The notes under the pieces are model-generated. The model ran no database searches. It was not told where the DNA came from and was given only the letters and a program-made list of their open reading frames with translations. A stretch of DNA of 64,000 bases, taken from Gracilimonas sp040117685. Its GTDB lineage: Bacteria; Bacteroidota; Rhodothermia; Balneolales; Balneolaceae. Below are positions 16,068 through 24,432 of this stretch, in pieces. The translations under genes were made by a program, and so were the position numbers. How positions within the stretch are numbered: the stretch's first letter is position 1; every line of letters begins with the position of its first letter. Location: assembly GCF_040117685.2 (NCBI RefSeq), contig NZ_JBEDYP020000014.1:124001-188000 (forward strand), given 5' to 3'.

Positions 16068-17030
16068 ATGTTCAACAGAAAAGATTTTTTAAAGACTACA
16101 GCCCTGGGGTTGCTTCCACTCAGTGTTTTAAAGTCTAAATCCGGCTCGGTTCAAACCGGAAAAAAGCCGGTGGTGGTTTCTACCTGGAAAACCGGAGTGA
16201 GGGCAAATGAAGCGGCCTGGAAGATTTTAGAAAAAGGTGGCTATGCCCTTGATGCTGTGGAAGCCGGGGTAAAAGTGGAAGAGGCAAATCCAAAAAATAG
16301 TACGGTGGGGTATGGAGGGCGCCCCGACAGAGAGGGTAAGGTAACCCTTGATGCCTGTGTAATGGATGAGAACGGAGACTGTGGATCGGTAGCTTTCCTG
16401 CAGGATATCAAACACCCGGTATCGGTGGCCCGAAAAGTAATGACGGACACTCCCCATGCTATGCTGGTGGGAGAAGGAGCCCTGCAATTTGCTCTGTCTC
16501 AGGGGTTTAAGAAAGAAAACCTGCTTACACCTGCTGCAGAAAAAGCATGGAAGAAATGGCTGGAGACCTCGAAGTATAACCTTGAAGTCAACATTGAAAA
16601 CCACGACACCATTGGAATGCTTGCTCTCGATAAGGATGGCAGGCTCTGTGGGGCTTGTACAACCAGTGGTGCGGCTTTTAAGATGCACGGACGTGTTGGT
16701 GATTCCCCAATAATAGGAGCCGGCCTGTTTATCGACCCCAAAACAGGCGGGGCTGTTGCAACCGGAGCGGGAGAAGAGGTAATCAAAACGGCGGGCTGCC
16801 ATTTGGTTGTTGAAATGATGCGTGCGGGTCATTCTCCGGAAGAAGCCTGTAAAATAGCCGTTCAGCGAATTATTGAAAGAGATCACACAAACAAGAAAGA
16901 TACACAGGTTGGATATGTAGCTCTGAATAAAGATGGTGTTTATGGCGGGTACAGCATCGTTAAAGGCTTTGATGTTTCGGTTTACAACGAAGATGGAAAC
17001 AGGGCAGAATCCACTTCTCATCTAATCTGA
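16068..17030 (+). CDS. Glycosylasparaginase / N4-(beta-N-acetylglucosaminyl)-L-asparaginase family (Ntn hydrolase)
   Basis: The 320-residue precursor cuts itself before Thr181 in the HDTIGML motif, making an alpha and a beta chain with Thr as nucleophile. GVRANEAAWKILEKGG at the N-terminus and GRVGDSPIIGAGLFID plus ATGAGEEVI in the beta chain are family signatures for substrate Asp binding. The first 25 residues (NRKDFLKTTALGLLPLSV) resemble a Tat signal but with Arg-Lys instead of Arg-Arg, so export is likely but not certain. The family removes Asn-linked GlcNAc or hydrolyses related Asn derivatives. It is 10 bases upstream of a sodium symporter. Confidence 0.9.
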   Translation: MFNRKDFLKTTALGLLPLSVLKSKSGSVQTGKKPVVVSTWKTGVRANEAAWKILEKGGYALDAVEAGVKVEEANPKNSTVGYGGRPDREGKVTLDACVMDENGDCGSVAFLQDIKHPVSVARKVMTDTPHAMLVGEGALQFALSQGFKKENLLTPAAEKAWKKWLETSKYNLEVNIENHDTIGMLALDKDGRLCGACTTSGAAFKMHGRVGDSPIIGAGLFIDPKTGGAVATGAGEEVIKTAGCHLVVEMMRAGHSPEEACKIAVQRIIERDHTNKKDTQVGYVALNKDGVYGGYSIVKGFDVSVYNEDGNRAESTSHLI

Positions 17031-17040
17031 CCAAAGTTGT

Positions 17041-18567
17041 ATGCAATTTTCTGTTATCGATTACATTGTTATTGTTGTTTACCTGGTCGGGGTAGCTTTT
17101 TTAGGGTTGAAATCATCCGGAAAGCAAACTTCCAATAAAGACTATTTTTTAGGAGGTGACGGTATTCCGTGGTGGGCAGTGCTGTTCTCCATCGTAGCTA
17201 CTGAAACAAGCACCCTTACCTTTATCAGTATTCCGGCGGTGGCTTATGGAGGGAACCTGACCTTCCTGCAAATAACGGTGGGATATGTCATTGGCAGGAT
17301 CGGTGTGGCGTTGTTTTTTCTCCCCAAATACTATGAGGGCGAACTGTTCACGGCTTATACCTTTCTTGAAAAGCGATTCGGTGCCGGTATGCGCAATGCG
17401 GCTAGTTCCACCTTTATGGTTACCCGCCTGCTAGCTGATGGAGTTCGGTTGTTTGCTACAGCCATTCCACTTGCCATTATTCTGCGTTTGGGTGGTGCTT
17501 TTTCAGGCTGGGGAGACCTTGAGCTCTACATTCTTTCCATTTGCGTGATTACGGCCATAACGCTTGTTTATACATTCTTTGGAGGCATTAAAGCGGTGGT
17601 CTGGATGGATTTTGTGCAGATGATGGTGTACATAGGTGGAGCAGTTATTGCGGTAGGTGTTTTGTTGGGGAACTTGCCAGCCGGGTTCGAACTACCTTCC
17701 GAAAAGCTTCAACTTGTCAATCTCGGTTTTGACATGAACTTCAAAGAGTTCATCGCTCAACCCTATACCTTAATTACAGCTCTTGTGGGAGGAGCGGTGT
17801 TTTCCCTGGCTTCTCATGGAACCGATCAGCTGCTGGTGCAACGGGTACTGGCTACCCGGAATCTCAAATCCGGACAAAAGGCGATGATCTGGAGCGGGAT
17901 TTTAGCCATGCTTCAGTTTGCTCTTTTTATGGGGATCGGACTGTTGCTTTTTAAGTTTTATGAAGGGGTGGCAGCCTCAGAAATGGGGTTGGCTACAACC
18001 GATGAAGTATTTGCTAAATTCATTGTAGAGCAGCTACCGGTAGGGGTTTCAGGACTTATTGTGGCTGCCTTGTTTGCAGCTGCTATGAGCAGTCTGAGCT
18101 CCTCGCTGAACTCACTCGCTTCTTCCACCACCTACGATTTGTATAAACCCTACTTTGGAAAGAACAATACTGAAGCCGAAGACCTGTCTATCTCCCGCAA
18201 AATTACAATGGGCTGGGGGATAATTCTCACAGCATCGGCTATTTTCTTTGCCATACTACAGCTTCAGGGAGGGGAGCGTCCGGCAATTGTGGAATTGGGG
18301 CTCGGGATAGCATCCTATACCTACGGTGGATTATTGGGTGCATTTTTGCTGGGGATGTTTTTCAGCAAACCCGACAAAACAGATGCATTAATTGGCTTTT
18401 TCTGTGGGTTGATTGCCTTGCTTTTCATGGTTCAGGGGCCTATCCAAAACCTGCTTCCCGGAGATGGCCTGGCCATTGCCTGGCCATTATACACACTGGT
18501 AGGAAGCTTTATAGTGGTAACCACGGGTTTAATTTCAGCTATACTACGAGGGTCAAATCATGCATAA
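17041..18567 (+). CDS. Sodium:solute symporter (SSS family)
   Basis: The 508-residue membrane protein has about 13 helices and the LeuT-fold hallmarks of the SSS family: a first helix IDYIVIVVYLVGVAFLGL, the region DYFLGGDGIPWWAVLFSIVATETSTLTFISIPAVAYGGN (sodium and substrate sites), and later AAAMSSLSSSLNSLASS (second sodium site). Helices continue to the C-terminus, with no sensor domain attached. Its position right after the glycosylasparaginase hints at uptake of a sugar or amino acid released by that enzyme, but the substrate is not determined. Confidence 0.92.
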   Translation: MQFSVIDYIVIVVYLVGVAFLGLKSSGKQTSNKDYFLGGDGIPWWAVLFSIVATETSTLTFISIPAVAYGGNLTFLQITVGYVIGRIGVALFFLPKYYEGELFTAYTFLEKRFGAGMRNAASSTFMVTRLLADGVRLFATAIPLAIILRLGGAFSGWGDLELYILSICVITAITLVYTFFGGIKAVVWMDFVQMMVYIGGAVIAVGVLLGNLPAGFELPSEKLQLVNLGFDMNFKEFIAQPYTLITALVGGAVFSLASHGTDQLLVQRVLATRNLKSGQKAMIWSGILAMLQFALFMGIGLLLFKFYEGVAASEMGLATTDEVFAKFIVEQLPVGVSGLIVAALFAAAMSSLSSSLNSLASSTTYDLYKPYFGKNNTEAEDLSISRKITMGWGIILTASAIFFAILQLQGGERPAIVELGLGIASYTYGGLLGAFLLGMFFSKPDKTDALIGFFCGLIALLFMVQGPIQNLLPGDGLAIAWPLYTLVGSFIVVTTGLISAILRGSNHA

Positions 18568-19027
18568 GAATCAAAAACTGATAACCCGATTCTACACCGC
18601 TTTTCAAAATCGGGATGCTGAAACCATGATGAAGTGCTATCATGAACATGCATCTTTTAAAGACCCGGTGTTTGAGCTGGAGTCAAAAGAAGAAATTGAT
18701 GCCATGTGGACCATGTTATGTGCCAGGGCAAAAGAATTTGATCTCAGCTTTCACTCGGTTCAGGCCAATGAGTTAAGGGGTTCAGCCCACTGGGAGGCTT
18801 CCTATCTTTTTTCTTCAACCGGAAGGAAAGTCCATAACAAAATTACCGCTCACTTTGAGTTTCAGGACGGGTTGATTGCGGGGCATCTCGATGAGTTTAA
18901 TTTCTGGAAATGGTCAGCAATGGCATTAGGTATGCCGGGATATGTATTGGGATGGACCCCATTGTTGCAAAAGAAAGTCCAGGCCGAAGCCATGAAAAAC
19001 CTGAAGCTATTTCAAAGCAACCAATAA
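18560..19027 (+). CDS. NTF2-like (SnoaL-like) domain protein
   Basis: This 155-residue soluble protein starts LITRFYTAFQNRDAETMMKCYHEHASFKDPVF, the cone-shaped NTF2/SnoaL fold. W113-type aromatics in 'DEFNFWKWSAMALG' line the pocket, and it ends in a short helix. Its start overlaps the symporter stop by eight bases, so translation is probably coupled. Members bind or isomerise small hydrophobic molecules, or have no activity. No catalytic dyad can be assigned here, so function is open. Confidence 0.82.
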   Translation: MHKNQKLITRFYTAFQNRDAETMMKCYHEHASFKDPVFELESKEEIDAMWTMLCARAKEFDLSFHSVQANELRGSAHWEASYLFSSTGRKVHNKITAHFEFQDGLIAGHLDEFNFWKWSAMALGMPGYVLGWTPLLQKKVQAEAMKNLKLFQSNQ

Positions 19028-19090
19028 GTATAGCGAATGTTTTTAAGGCCATAATTGTAATTACTATCGAAGATTAAAAAAGATAGAATT

Positions 19091-19765
19091 ATGGCACATA
19101 CACTGAAGATTAAAGACATTCAAAACGTAACGCACGACGTTAAAAAATTTACACTTGATAAGCCCGGGGGATTCACATTCGAGCCCGGCCAGGCTACTGA
19201 AGTGGCTATCGATAAGGACGGCTGGCGTGACGAGAAACGACCGTTCACCTTTACTTCACTCAATGAAGACCCAGACCTCGAGTTTGTGATTAAAATCTAT
19301 CCGGATCACGATGGGGTTACCGAGCAGCTTGGGAAGTTGAAAGTTGGAGATTCGCTGATTGTGGACGAAGCCTGGGGAACTATTCAATATAAAGGTGAAG
19401 GTGTGTTCCTGGCTGGTGGAGCTGGTGTTACCCCATTCATTGCGATCTTCAGAGATTTACATAAGAAAGGGAAGGTGGGTAATAACAAGCTCATTTTTTC
19501 CAATAAAACGGAAAAAGATATCATCCTGAAAGACGAGTTTGAAAATATGCTGGGTGATAATTTTGTAAATGCCATTACAGATGAAGAACCTTCCGGAGAT
19601 CACCTGTTTCTGGATGGCTTTATCGATAAGGAATTTCTGGAGTCTCAAATCGATGACTTCAATCAGCCATTCTACGTTTGTGGCCCCATGCCTTTCAATG
19701 AAGCCGTGATGGGTTACCTTAAAGAACTGGGAGCCGATCCTGATGCCCTCGTTTTTGAAGAATAA
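19091..19765 (+). CDS. FAD/NAD(P)-binding oxidoreductase of the ferredoxin-NADP reductase type
   Basis: The 224-residue protein has an FAD-binding barrel (about 1-100) with RPFTFTSL as the flavin-binding motif, and an NAD(P)-binding half with VFLAGGAGVTPFIAIFRDL and the C-terminal YVCGPMPFNEAVMGYLKELG. No iron-sulfur Cys cluster or globin domain is attached, so it is a stand-alone flavodoxin or ferredoxin reductase-like enzyme. The redox partner is unknown. It sits about 60 bases downstream of the NTF2-like gene. Confidence 0.88.
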   Translation: MAHTLKIKDIQNVTHDVKKFTLDKPGGFTFEPGQATEVAIDKDGWRDEKRPFTFTSLNEDPDLEFVIKIYPDHDGVTEQLGKLKVGDSLIVDEAWGTIQYKGEGVFLAGGAGVTPFIAIFRDLHKKGKVGNNKLIFSNKTEKDIILKDEFENMLGDNFVNAITDEEPSGDHLFLDGFIDKEFLESQIDDFNQPFYVCGPMPFNEAVMGYLKELGADPDALVFEE

Positions 19766-19920
19766 GTAATTTACCCAACTACCGGAATTTTAAGAAGGTA
19801 TTACGTGCAGCGAACGAGCTGAAGAACCGGAAAAACCGTCTCACAACACCTTTAAAATCGAAATTCGCAACCGAGCGTTATATTTCTTTTATTTGAGGGC
19901 AATCATTATTGAATAAAAGC

Positions 19921-20844
19921 ATGACGCACGGCACACATAATGCGGTTTATGATCCGCGAAACGAAGATGTACTTATCTATATAAACGGGGAGTTGTTTCC
20001 CCGCAACGAAGCTAACATATCTGTTTTTGACAGCGGATATTTAGTGGGTGATGGCGTTTGGGAAGGATTTCGCCTGCACAAAGGAGTATTGGTGTTTCTG
20101 AAAGAACATTATGACCGGCTGTTTCAGGGAGCCAAGACGGTGGGTATGAATTTGGGCATGAGCCGTGATGAGATCACCAAGGCCATCTGGAAAACACTGG
20201 ATGCCAACGATATGAAAGATGGTGTACACGTGCGTCTTATGTTTACCCGGGGGATCAAGAAAACCCCATCACAGGACCCACGCCTGACCATATCAGGACC
20301 AAATCTTGTAATTATCGCAGAATATAAGAAAGCTGACCCGGAGAGCCGGGACAAAGGAGTGACCTTATTCACCAGTACCATTCGCCGGGGTTCACCCGAC
20401 TATCTTGACCCACGGCTCAACTGCCATAGTAAGATCCATGAAGTGCAGGCTCTGGTTCAAGCCCTGGAAGCCGGCGCTGATGAAGCTTTAATGCTGGATA
20501 TCAATGGCTTTGTTTCTACCTGTAACGCTACCAACTTTTTTATGGTGAAAGGCGGAGAAGTATGGACATCGACCGGGCAGTATTGCATGAATGGAATTAC
20601 CCGTGGCAAAGTGATTGAAGTTTGTGAACAATCAGGAATCCCATGCTATCAGAAAAATTTTTCCTTATTTGACGTTTATGGAGCAGATGAAGCTTTCGTA
20701 ACCGGCAGCTTTGGAGGGCTTACTCCGGTAACGGAAATAGATGGACGAATGATTTCTGAATCTGTTCCGGGCACGATGACTCAGCGTCTTCAAAAGCTCT
20801 ATGAGCAGGCTATTGAGGAGCAAGTGAATGAAGTTAAAGTATAA
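19921..20844 (+). CDS. Class IV aminotransferase (BCAT/D-amino acid transaminase-like)
   Basis: The protein is about 307 residues from the ATG at 19921. An in-frame TTG at 19909 is open but less likely. It is a PLP fold type IV enzyme: IYINGELFPRNEANISVFDSGYLVGDGVWEGFRL at the N-terminus, Schiff-base lysine in NCHSKIHEVQA (K161 from this ATG), and DINGFVSTCNATNFFMVKGGEV for the cofactor phosphate. It differs from the long ilvE at 10228, so the genome has at least two BCAT-fold enzymes. The gene 80 bases downstream encodes a sulfotransferase-fold protein; the pair recurs, in my recollection, as a fusion in plants. Confidence 0.88.
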   Translation: MTHGTHNAVYDPRNEDVLIYINGELFPRNEANISVFDSGYLVGDGVWEGFRLHKGVLVFLKEHYDRLFQGAKTVGMNLGMSRDEITKAIWKTLDANDMKDGVHVRLMFTRGIKKTPSQDPRLTISGPNLVIIAEYKKADPESRDKGVTLFTSTIRRGSPDYLDPRLNCHSKIHEVQALVQALEAGADEALMLDINGFVSTCNATNFFMVKGGEVWTSTGQYCMNGITRGKVIEVCEQSGIPCYQKNFSLFDVYGADEAFVTGSFGGLTPVTEIDGRMISESVPGTMTQRLQKLYEQAIEEQVNEVKV

Positions 20845-20927
20845 TTTATTAAAAAAGATATAGGTCGTCCGCAGAGTAGGATCAATTGTGAAGGATCGGA
20901 CCGACCGCTAAAGTAAAAAACGGAGAA

Positions 20928-21656
20928 ATGTTAAAGACAAAACGAATTTGTTTGTGGAGCGGTCCACGTAATATCTCAACAGCACTTATGTATTCATTCG
21001 CCCAGCGCGAAGATACCACGGTTTTTGATGAGCCCTTGTATGCTCATTACCTGGCAAATACGGACGCCAAAAATTACCATCCGGGTGCTGATGAAGTGCT
21101 TAAAAGTCAGGAGAATGACGGGCAAAAAGTGGTGGATGAAATTTTCATGGCCGATTATGACATGCCGATCGCTTTCTTTAAGAATATGACCCATCATTTA
21201 GTAAATCTGGATTGGAGCTTTCTTGAAGAAACGATTAACGTAATTCTGACTCGCCCACCGAAGGATATGCTGCCATCGTATGCCAAACAGGTTAAAAACC
21301 CAACTATGCAGGATGTAGGCTATGCCAAGCATCTCGAAGTTGTGAAGTATCTGGATAACATTGGCAAGAAGCCGCTCATTGTTGATTCGAAAGATATTCT
21401 GCAATATCCGCAATCCCGCCTTCGGGAGTTATGCGGAACGCTGGGTATTCCTTTTGATGAGGCCATGCTGAAATGGCCGGCCGGACCCCGAAAAGAAGAT
21501 GGGGTATGGGCTAAGTATTGGTACCACAATGTGCATCGGTCAACCGGATTCAGAGCTTATAAATCAAAGAATGATCCTTTCCCTGAAGAACTGGAAGACC
21601 TGCTGGAAGAGTGTCAGGAAGCCTATGATGAGCTGCTGGAGTACGCCGGGAAGTAA
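20928..21656 (+). CDS. Sulfotransferase-like P-loop protein
   Basis: The 242-residue protein opens with ICLWSGPRNISTALMYSFAQR. This matches the 5'-phosphosulfate-binding loop of sulfotransferases (usually PRSGTT, here GPRNIST), and FDEPLYAHYL follows. A later segment, KPLIVDSKDILQYPQSRLRELCGTLGIPFDEAMLKWP, resembles the 3'-phosphate-binding region and the conserved 'LcgflGl' helix of the fold. It lies next to the class IV aminotransferase, same strand. Substrate and sulfate transfer are unproven; a PAPS-independent role is possible because the loop is atypical. Confidence 0.78.
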   Translation: MLKTKRICLWSGPRNISTALMYSFAQREDTTVFDEPLYAHYLANTDAKNYHPGADEVLKSQENDGQKVVDEIFMADYDMPIAFFKNMTHHLVNLDWSFLEETINVILTRPPKDMLPSYAKQVKNPTMQDVGYAKHLEVVKYLDNIGKKPLIVDSKDILQYPQSRLRELCGTLGIPFDEAMLKWPAGPRKEDGVWAKYWYHNVHRSTGFRAYKSKNDPFPEELEDLLEECQEAYDELLEYAGK

Positions 21657-21727
21657 TCAATCAACCCCGTTAAGTTATCGCAGGCATTGACTTGCGATCT
21701 CCTAACGATAGTTAAGATAGATGGGTT

Positions 21728-21754
21728 AAAAAGATCCCGGCTTGGGGCCGGGAT
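21728..21754 (-). terminator. Intrinsic terminator of purA
   Basis: On the minus strand an 8-bp stem (ATCCCGGC, loop, GCCGGGAT) is followed by CTTTTTAA. It stands about 30 bases after the purA stop, between purA and the convergent sulfotransferase gene. Confidence 0.8.
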
Positions 21755-21781
21755 GACATTAGACACAAAGATTGAATTGTT

Positions 21782-23056
21782 CTAAAGCACGATCGTTTCG
21801 GTGCGCTTCGGTCCGGTGGAAATGATCGTAAATTTCACTCCAAGATATTCTTCAATAAAGTGAATATATGATTGAGCAGTTGCCGGAAGGTCGTCCCAGT
21901 TTGTGATACCTTCGATTGAGTTTTTCCATCCCGGAAGGGCTGTGTACACCGGTTCCACTTCCCGAATGTCATCAAGGCAGAGCGGGAACACGTCTGTTTC
22001 TTCCCCGTTCAATTTGTATCCGGTACACACTTTGATTTCCTCAAAACCATCCATCACATCCATTTTGGTGAGTGTGAGTTCGTTAATGCCGTTCAGCTGA
22101 ACCACATATTTCAGGGCTACCAAATCGAGCCAGCCACAGCGGCGTGGGCGCCCGGTGGTGGCACCGAATTCAGCTCCTTTTTTACGCAACTCTTCGCCGG
22201 TTTCGCCCAGCAGTTCCGTTGGAAAAGGACCATTTCCTACACGGGTGCAATAAGCTTTGGTGATTCCCATCACTTTATTCAAAGCCGTGGGGGGAATGCC
22301 CGAACCGGTGCAAGCTCCACCTGAAGTAGGAGAGGAGGAGGTGACGTATGGATAGGTTCCATGGTCCACATCCAGCATGGTACCCTGTGCGCCTTCAAGT
22401 AAAATGGATTTATTATCCCTGATTCCTTCATGCAGCATATTGGTGGTGTTGCAGATAAACGGTTCCAGGGTTTGGATGGCATCTTCCAACTCGGCCATCA
22501 GTTCTTCTGTGTTGAGCGTGGGTTCCTTATACAGATTTTCCAGCGCAAAATTGATGTCTTTAAGATTCTGCTCAATCTTCTCTCTAAGGATTTGACGATC
22601 CAGCAGATCAACCATGCGGATACCCACACGGGATACTTTGCTGACATAGGCAGGGCCGATTCCACGACCAGTGGTACCGATGGCATCCCCGCCACGCCGT
22701 TTTTCTTTAAGCTGATCAAGGAGCTTGTGGTAGGGAAGGATAACATGGGCTGTTTGACTTATGTGGAATCGTCCTTCGAGGCTGAAGCCCATTTCTTGAA
22801 CGCCTTTAATTTCTTCCACTAAAGCGATAGGATCGATAACTACCCCATTTCCGATCACACAATTGGCATCTCCGTTAAAAATCCCGGATGGAATAAGGTG
22901 AAGAACTACTTTTTTATCGTCGAATTTAAGGGTGTGTCCGGCATTAGCACCGCCCTGGAAACGAACTACGTAGTCGGCTTTGCTGCTGAGAAGGTCAACA
23001 ATCTTACCTTTACCCTCATCACCCCATTGTGCTCCAATAACAACTCTTGTACTCAT
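21782..23056 (-). CDS. purA: Adenylosuccinate synthetase
   Basis: The 424-residue enzyme has all PurA signatures: GAQWGDEGKGKIVDLLS (GTP P-loop and catalytic Asp), GGANAGHTL with catalytic His, the IMP-binding GTTGRGIGPAY and TSSSPTSGG, the aspartate loop TTGRPRRCGW, and the GTP-binding TKMDVMDGF near the C-terminus. It joins IMP and aspartate to give adenylosuccinate, the first committed step of AMP synthesis. It lies downstream of a STAS gene, but a terminator stands between them, so it is probably transcribed on its own. Confidence 0.97.
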   Translation of the reverse strand: MSTRVVIGAQWGDEGKGKIVDLLSSKADYVVRFQGGANAGHTLKFDDKKVVLHLIPSGIFNGDANCVIGNGVVIDPIALVEEIKGVQEMGFSLEGRFHISQTAHVILPYHKLLDQLKEKRRGGDAIGTTGRGIGPAYVSKVSRVGIRMVDLLDRQILREKIEQNLKDINFALENLYKEPTLNTEELMAELEDAIQTLEPFICNTTNMLHEGIRDNKSILLEGAQGTMLDVDHGTYPYVTSSSPTSGGACTGSGIPPTALNKVMGITKAYCTRVGNGPFPTELLGETGEELRKKGAEFGATTGRPRRCGWLDLVALKYVVQLNGINELTLTKMDVMDGFEEIKVCTGYKLNGEETDVFPLCLDDIREVEPVYTALPGWKNSIEGITNWDDLPATAQSYIHFIEEYLGVKFTIISTGPKRTETIVL

Positions 23057-23067
23057 AATCAGTTCAA

Positions 23068-23092
23068 TAAAAAAGGGGTGCGGAACACCCCT
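23068..23092 (-). terminator. Intrinsic terminator after the STAS gene
   Basis: On the minus strand AGGGGTG, five-base loop, CACCCCT is followed by six T. It begins about 26 bases after the STAS gene stop and just before purA. Confidence 0.85.
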
Positions 23093-23117
23093 CTGTATTC
23101 AGTTTTAATTTAGGATA

Positions 23118-23459
23118 TCACTCTTCAAATGATTCAGCGGCTTCTTCAACAGACTTAAAGTGTTTGAACACCGTGATCAGTTTTGTGACAATCAACAGGC
23201 TTTCGATCTTATCGGTTGCATTAGCAATTCTAAGATCACCACCGGCTTTACGCATGGTGGTCAGAGCTCCAATCAACATGCCAAGCCCGGATGAATTCAT
23301 GAATTTCACTTTGCCAAGATCAACCACAATGTTGGTTTTATCACTGTCGATGAGTTCATGCAATTTTTCATTCAGACTAACCGCATCAGGGCCACCCATA
23401 ACGTTCCCTTTGAATTCGATAACAACGCTGTTGTAGCGTTCTGATGTATTAAAGCTCAT
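23118..23459 (-). CDS. STAS-domain anti-sigma factor antagonist (SpoIIAA/RsbV-like)
   Basis: This 113-residue single STAS domain carries the phosphorylation motif KFMNSSGLGMLIGAL; the first Ser of SSGLG is the expected kinase target. Proteins of this kind release a sigma factor or effector from an anti-sigma kinase when unphosphorylated. No kinase or sigma gene is close by; it lies 21 bases downstream of secF. The partner must therefore be elsewhere in the genome. A role in general stress response or cell-surface control is typical but not shown here. Confidence 0.9.
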   Translation of the reverse strand: MSFNTSERYNSVVIEFKGNVMGGPDAVSLNEKLHELIDSDKTNIVVDLGKVKFMNSSGLGMLIGALTTMRKAGGDLRIANATDKIESLLIVTKLITVFKHFKSVEEAAESFEE

Positions 23460-23480
23460 AGATTTCCTGTTGTTTTATTT

Positions 23481-24392
23481 TTAAGATTTTTTTGTACGTG
23501 CTTCGAGTTCAACGACCAACGAGCTGGCTACAAATAGTGAACTGTATGTACCAAGTACAATACCGATTAAGAGGGCAAAAGAAAAGCCTTTCAACACCTC
23601 ACCGCCGAAAATAAACAGCACAGCTACCACAAACAAGGTGGTAATAGAAGTTATGACAGTACGGCTTAGGGTATCATTCAGGCTTTTATTCACCATCGGC
23701 ATGAAGTCCATTCCTTTGTGCACGTTGGAGTTCTCCCGGATACGGTCAAATACAACTACCGTATCGTTTAATGAATAACCCACGATGGTGAGGAAGGCTG
23801 CAATAATGGCCTGATCAACCTGAAGGCTGAATGGAACCAAATCGGCCATTATGGTGAATATACCCAATACAATAACCACATCGTGAATCAGTGCAGCTAC
23901 AGCTCCGGCCGAGAACGTCCAGTTCCGGAAACGGATGAGGATGTAGATGAAGATGATTACGATAGCATAGATAACGGCCTGCAATGCTCCGGATTTCAAA
24001 TCCTCGGCAAAACGCGGACCTACTACATCGGTTTTAATCACCGTGAATGGGTTATCGGGATAGAGCTCCGTCATCGAGGAGGTAATTATTTGTTGTACCT
24101 CACTGATGGGTTGCTCATTGTCGGTACGGATAAGGATTTCACTTTCAGAGCCGAACAATTTCAGTTCCGGCGTGGCCCCAAGGGGCTCGGAAAGATCAGA
24201 TCTCATGTCAACTACGCTTACCGGACTCTCAAAATCCAGGACGAACTCCTTACCGCCTTTAAAGTCGATACCATACTGGAGTCCTTTTGTAAGAATTGCT
24301 CCAAGCGAAGCGAGGAATAGAATAGCCGAGAAAATATAGGCTGCCTTCCGTGCTCCGTTAAAGTCAAAATTAGGGGTTTCAAACCATCTCAT
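23481..24392 (-). CDS. secF: Protein translocase subunit SecF
   Basis: The 303-residue inner-membrane protein has six helices. It starts with the SecF N-terminus (FDFNGARKAAYIFSAILF), the GLQYGIDFKGGKEF signature and a periplasmic segment, then the conserved VVIVLGIFTIMADLVPFSLQVDQAIIAAFLTIVGYSLNDTVVVFDRIREN region that forms the proton path. It works with SecD to pull exported proteins across SecYEG with the proton motive force. It lies 40 bases downstream of secD, as separate genes. Confidence 0.96.
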   Translation of the reverse strand: MRWFETPNFDFNGARKAAYIFSAILFLASLGAILTKGLQYGIDFKGGKEFVLDFESPVSVVDMRSDLSEPLGATPELKLFGSESEILIRTDNEQPISEVQQIITSSMTELYPDNPFTVIKTDVVGPRFAEDLKSGALQAVIYAIVIIFIYILIRFRNWTFSAGAVAALIHDVVIVLGIFTIMADLVPFSLQVDQAIIAAFLTIVGYSLNDTVVVFDRIRENSNVHKGMDFMPMVNKSLNDTLSRTVITSITTLFVVAVLFIFGGEVLKGFSFALLIGIVLGTYSSLFVASSLVVELEARTKKS

Positions 24393-24432
24393 AATATTAT
24401 TCCTTTTGTCGTTTTAAATTTCTTTTTACTGA

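Noticed and set aside
16227..17021. 264-codon open frame on the minus strand inside the glycosylasparaginase gene
   Set aside because: It mirrors a well-supported gene on the opposite strand and encodes no recognisable domain.
23883..24320. Plus-strand open frame inside secF
   Set aside because: Shadow frame of a conserved gene; biased composition and no start signal.
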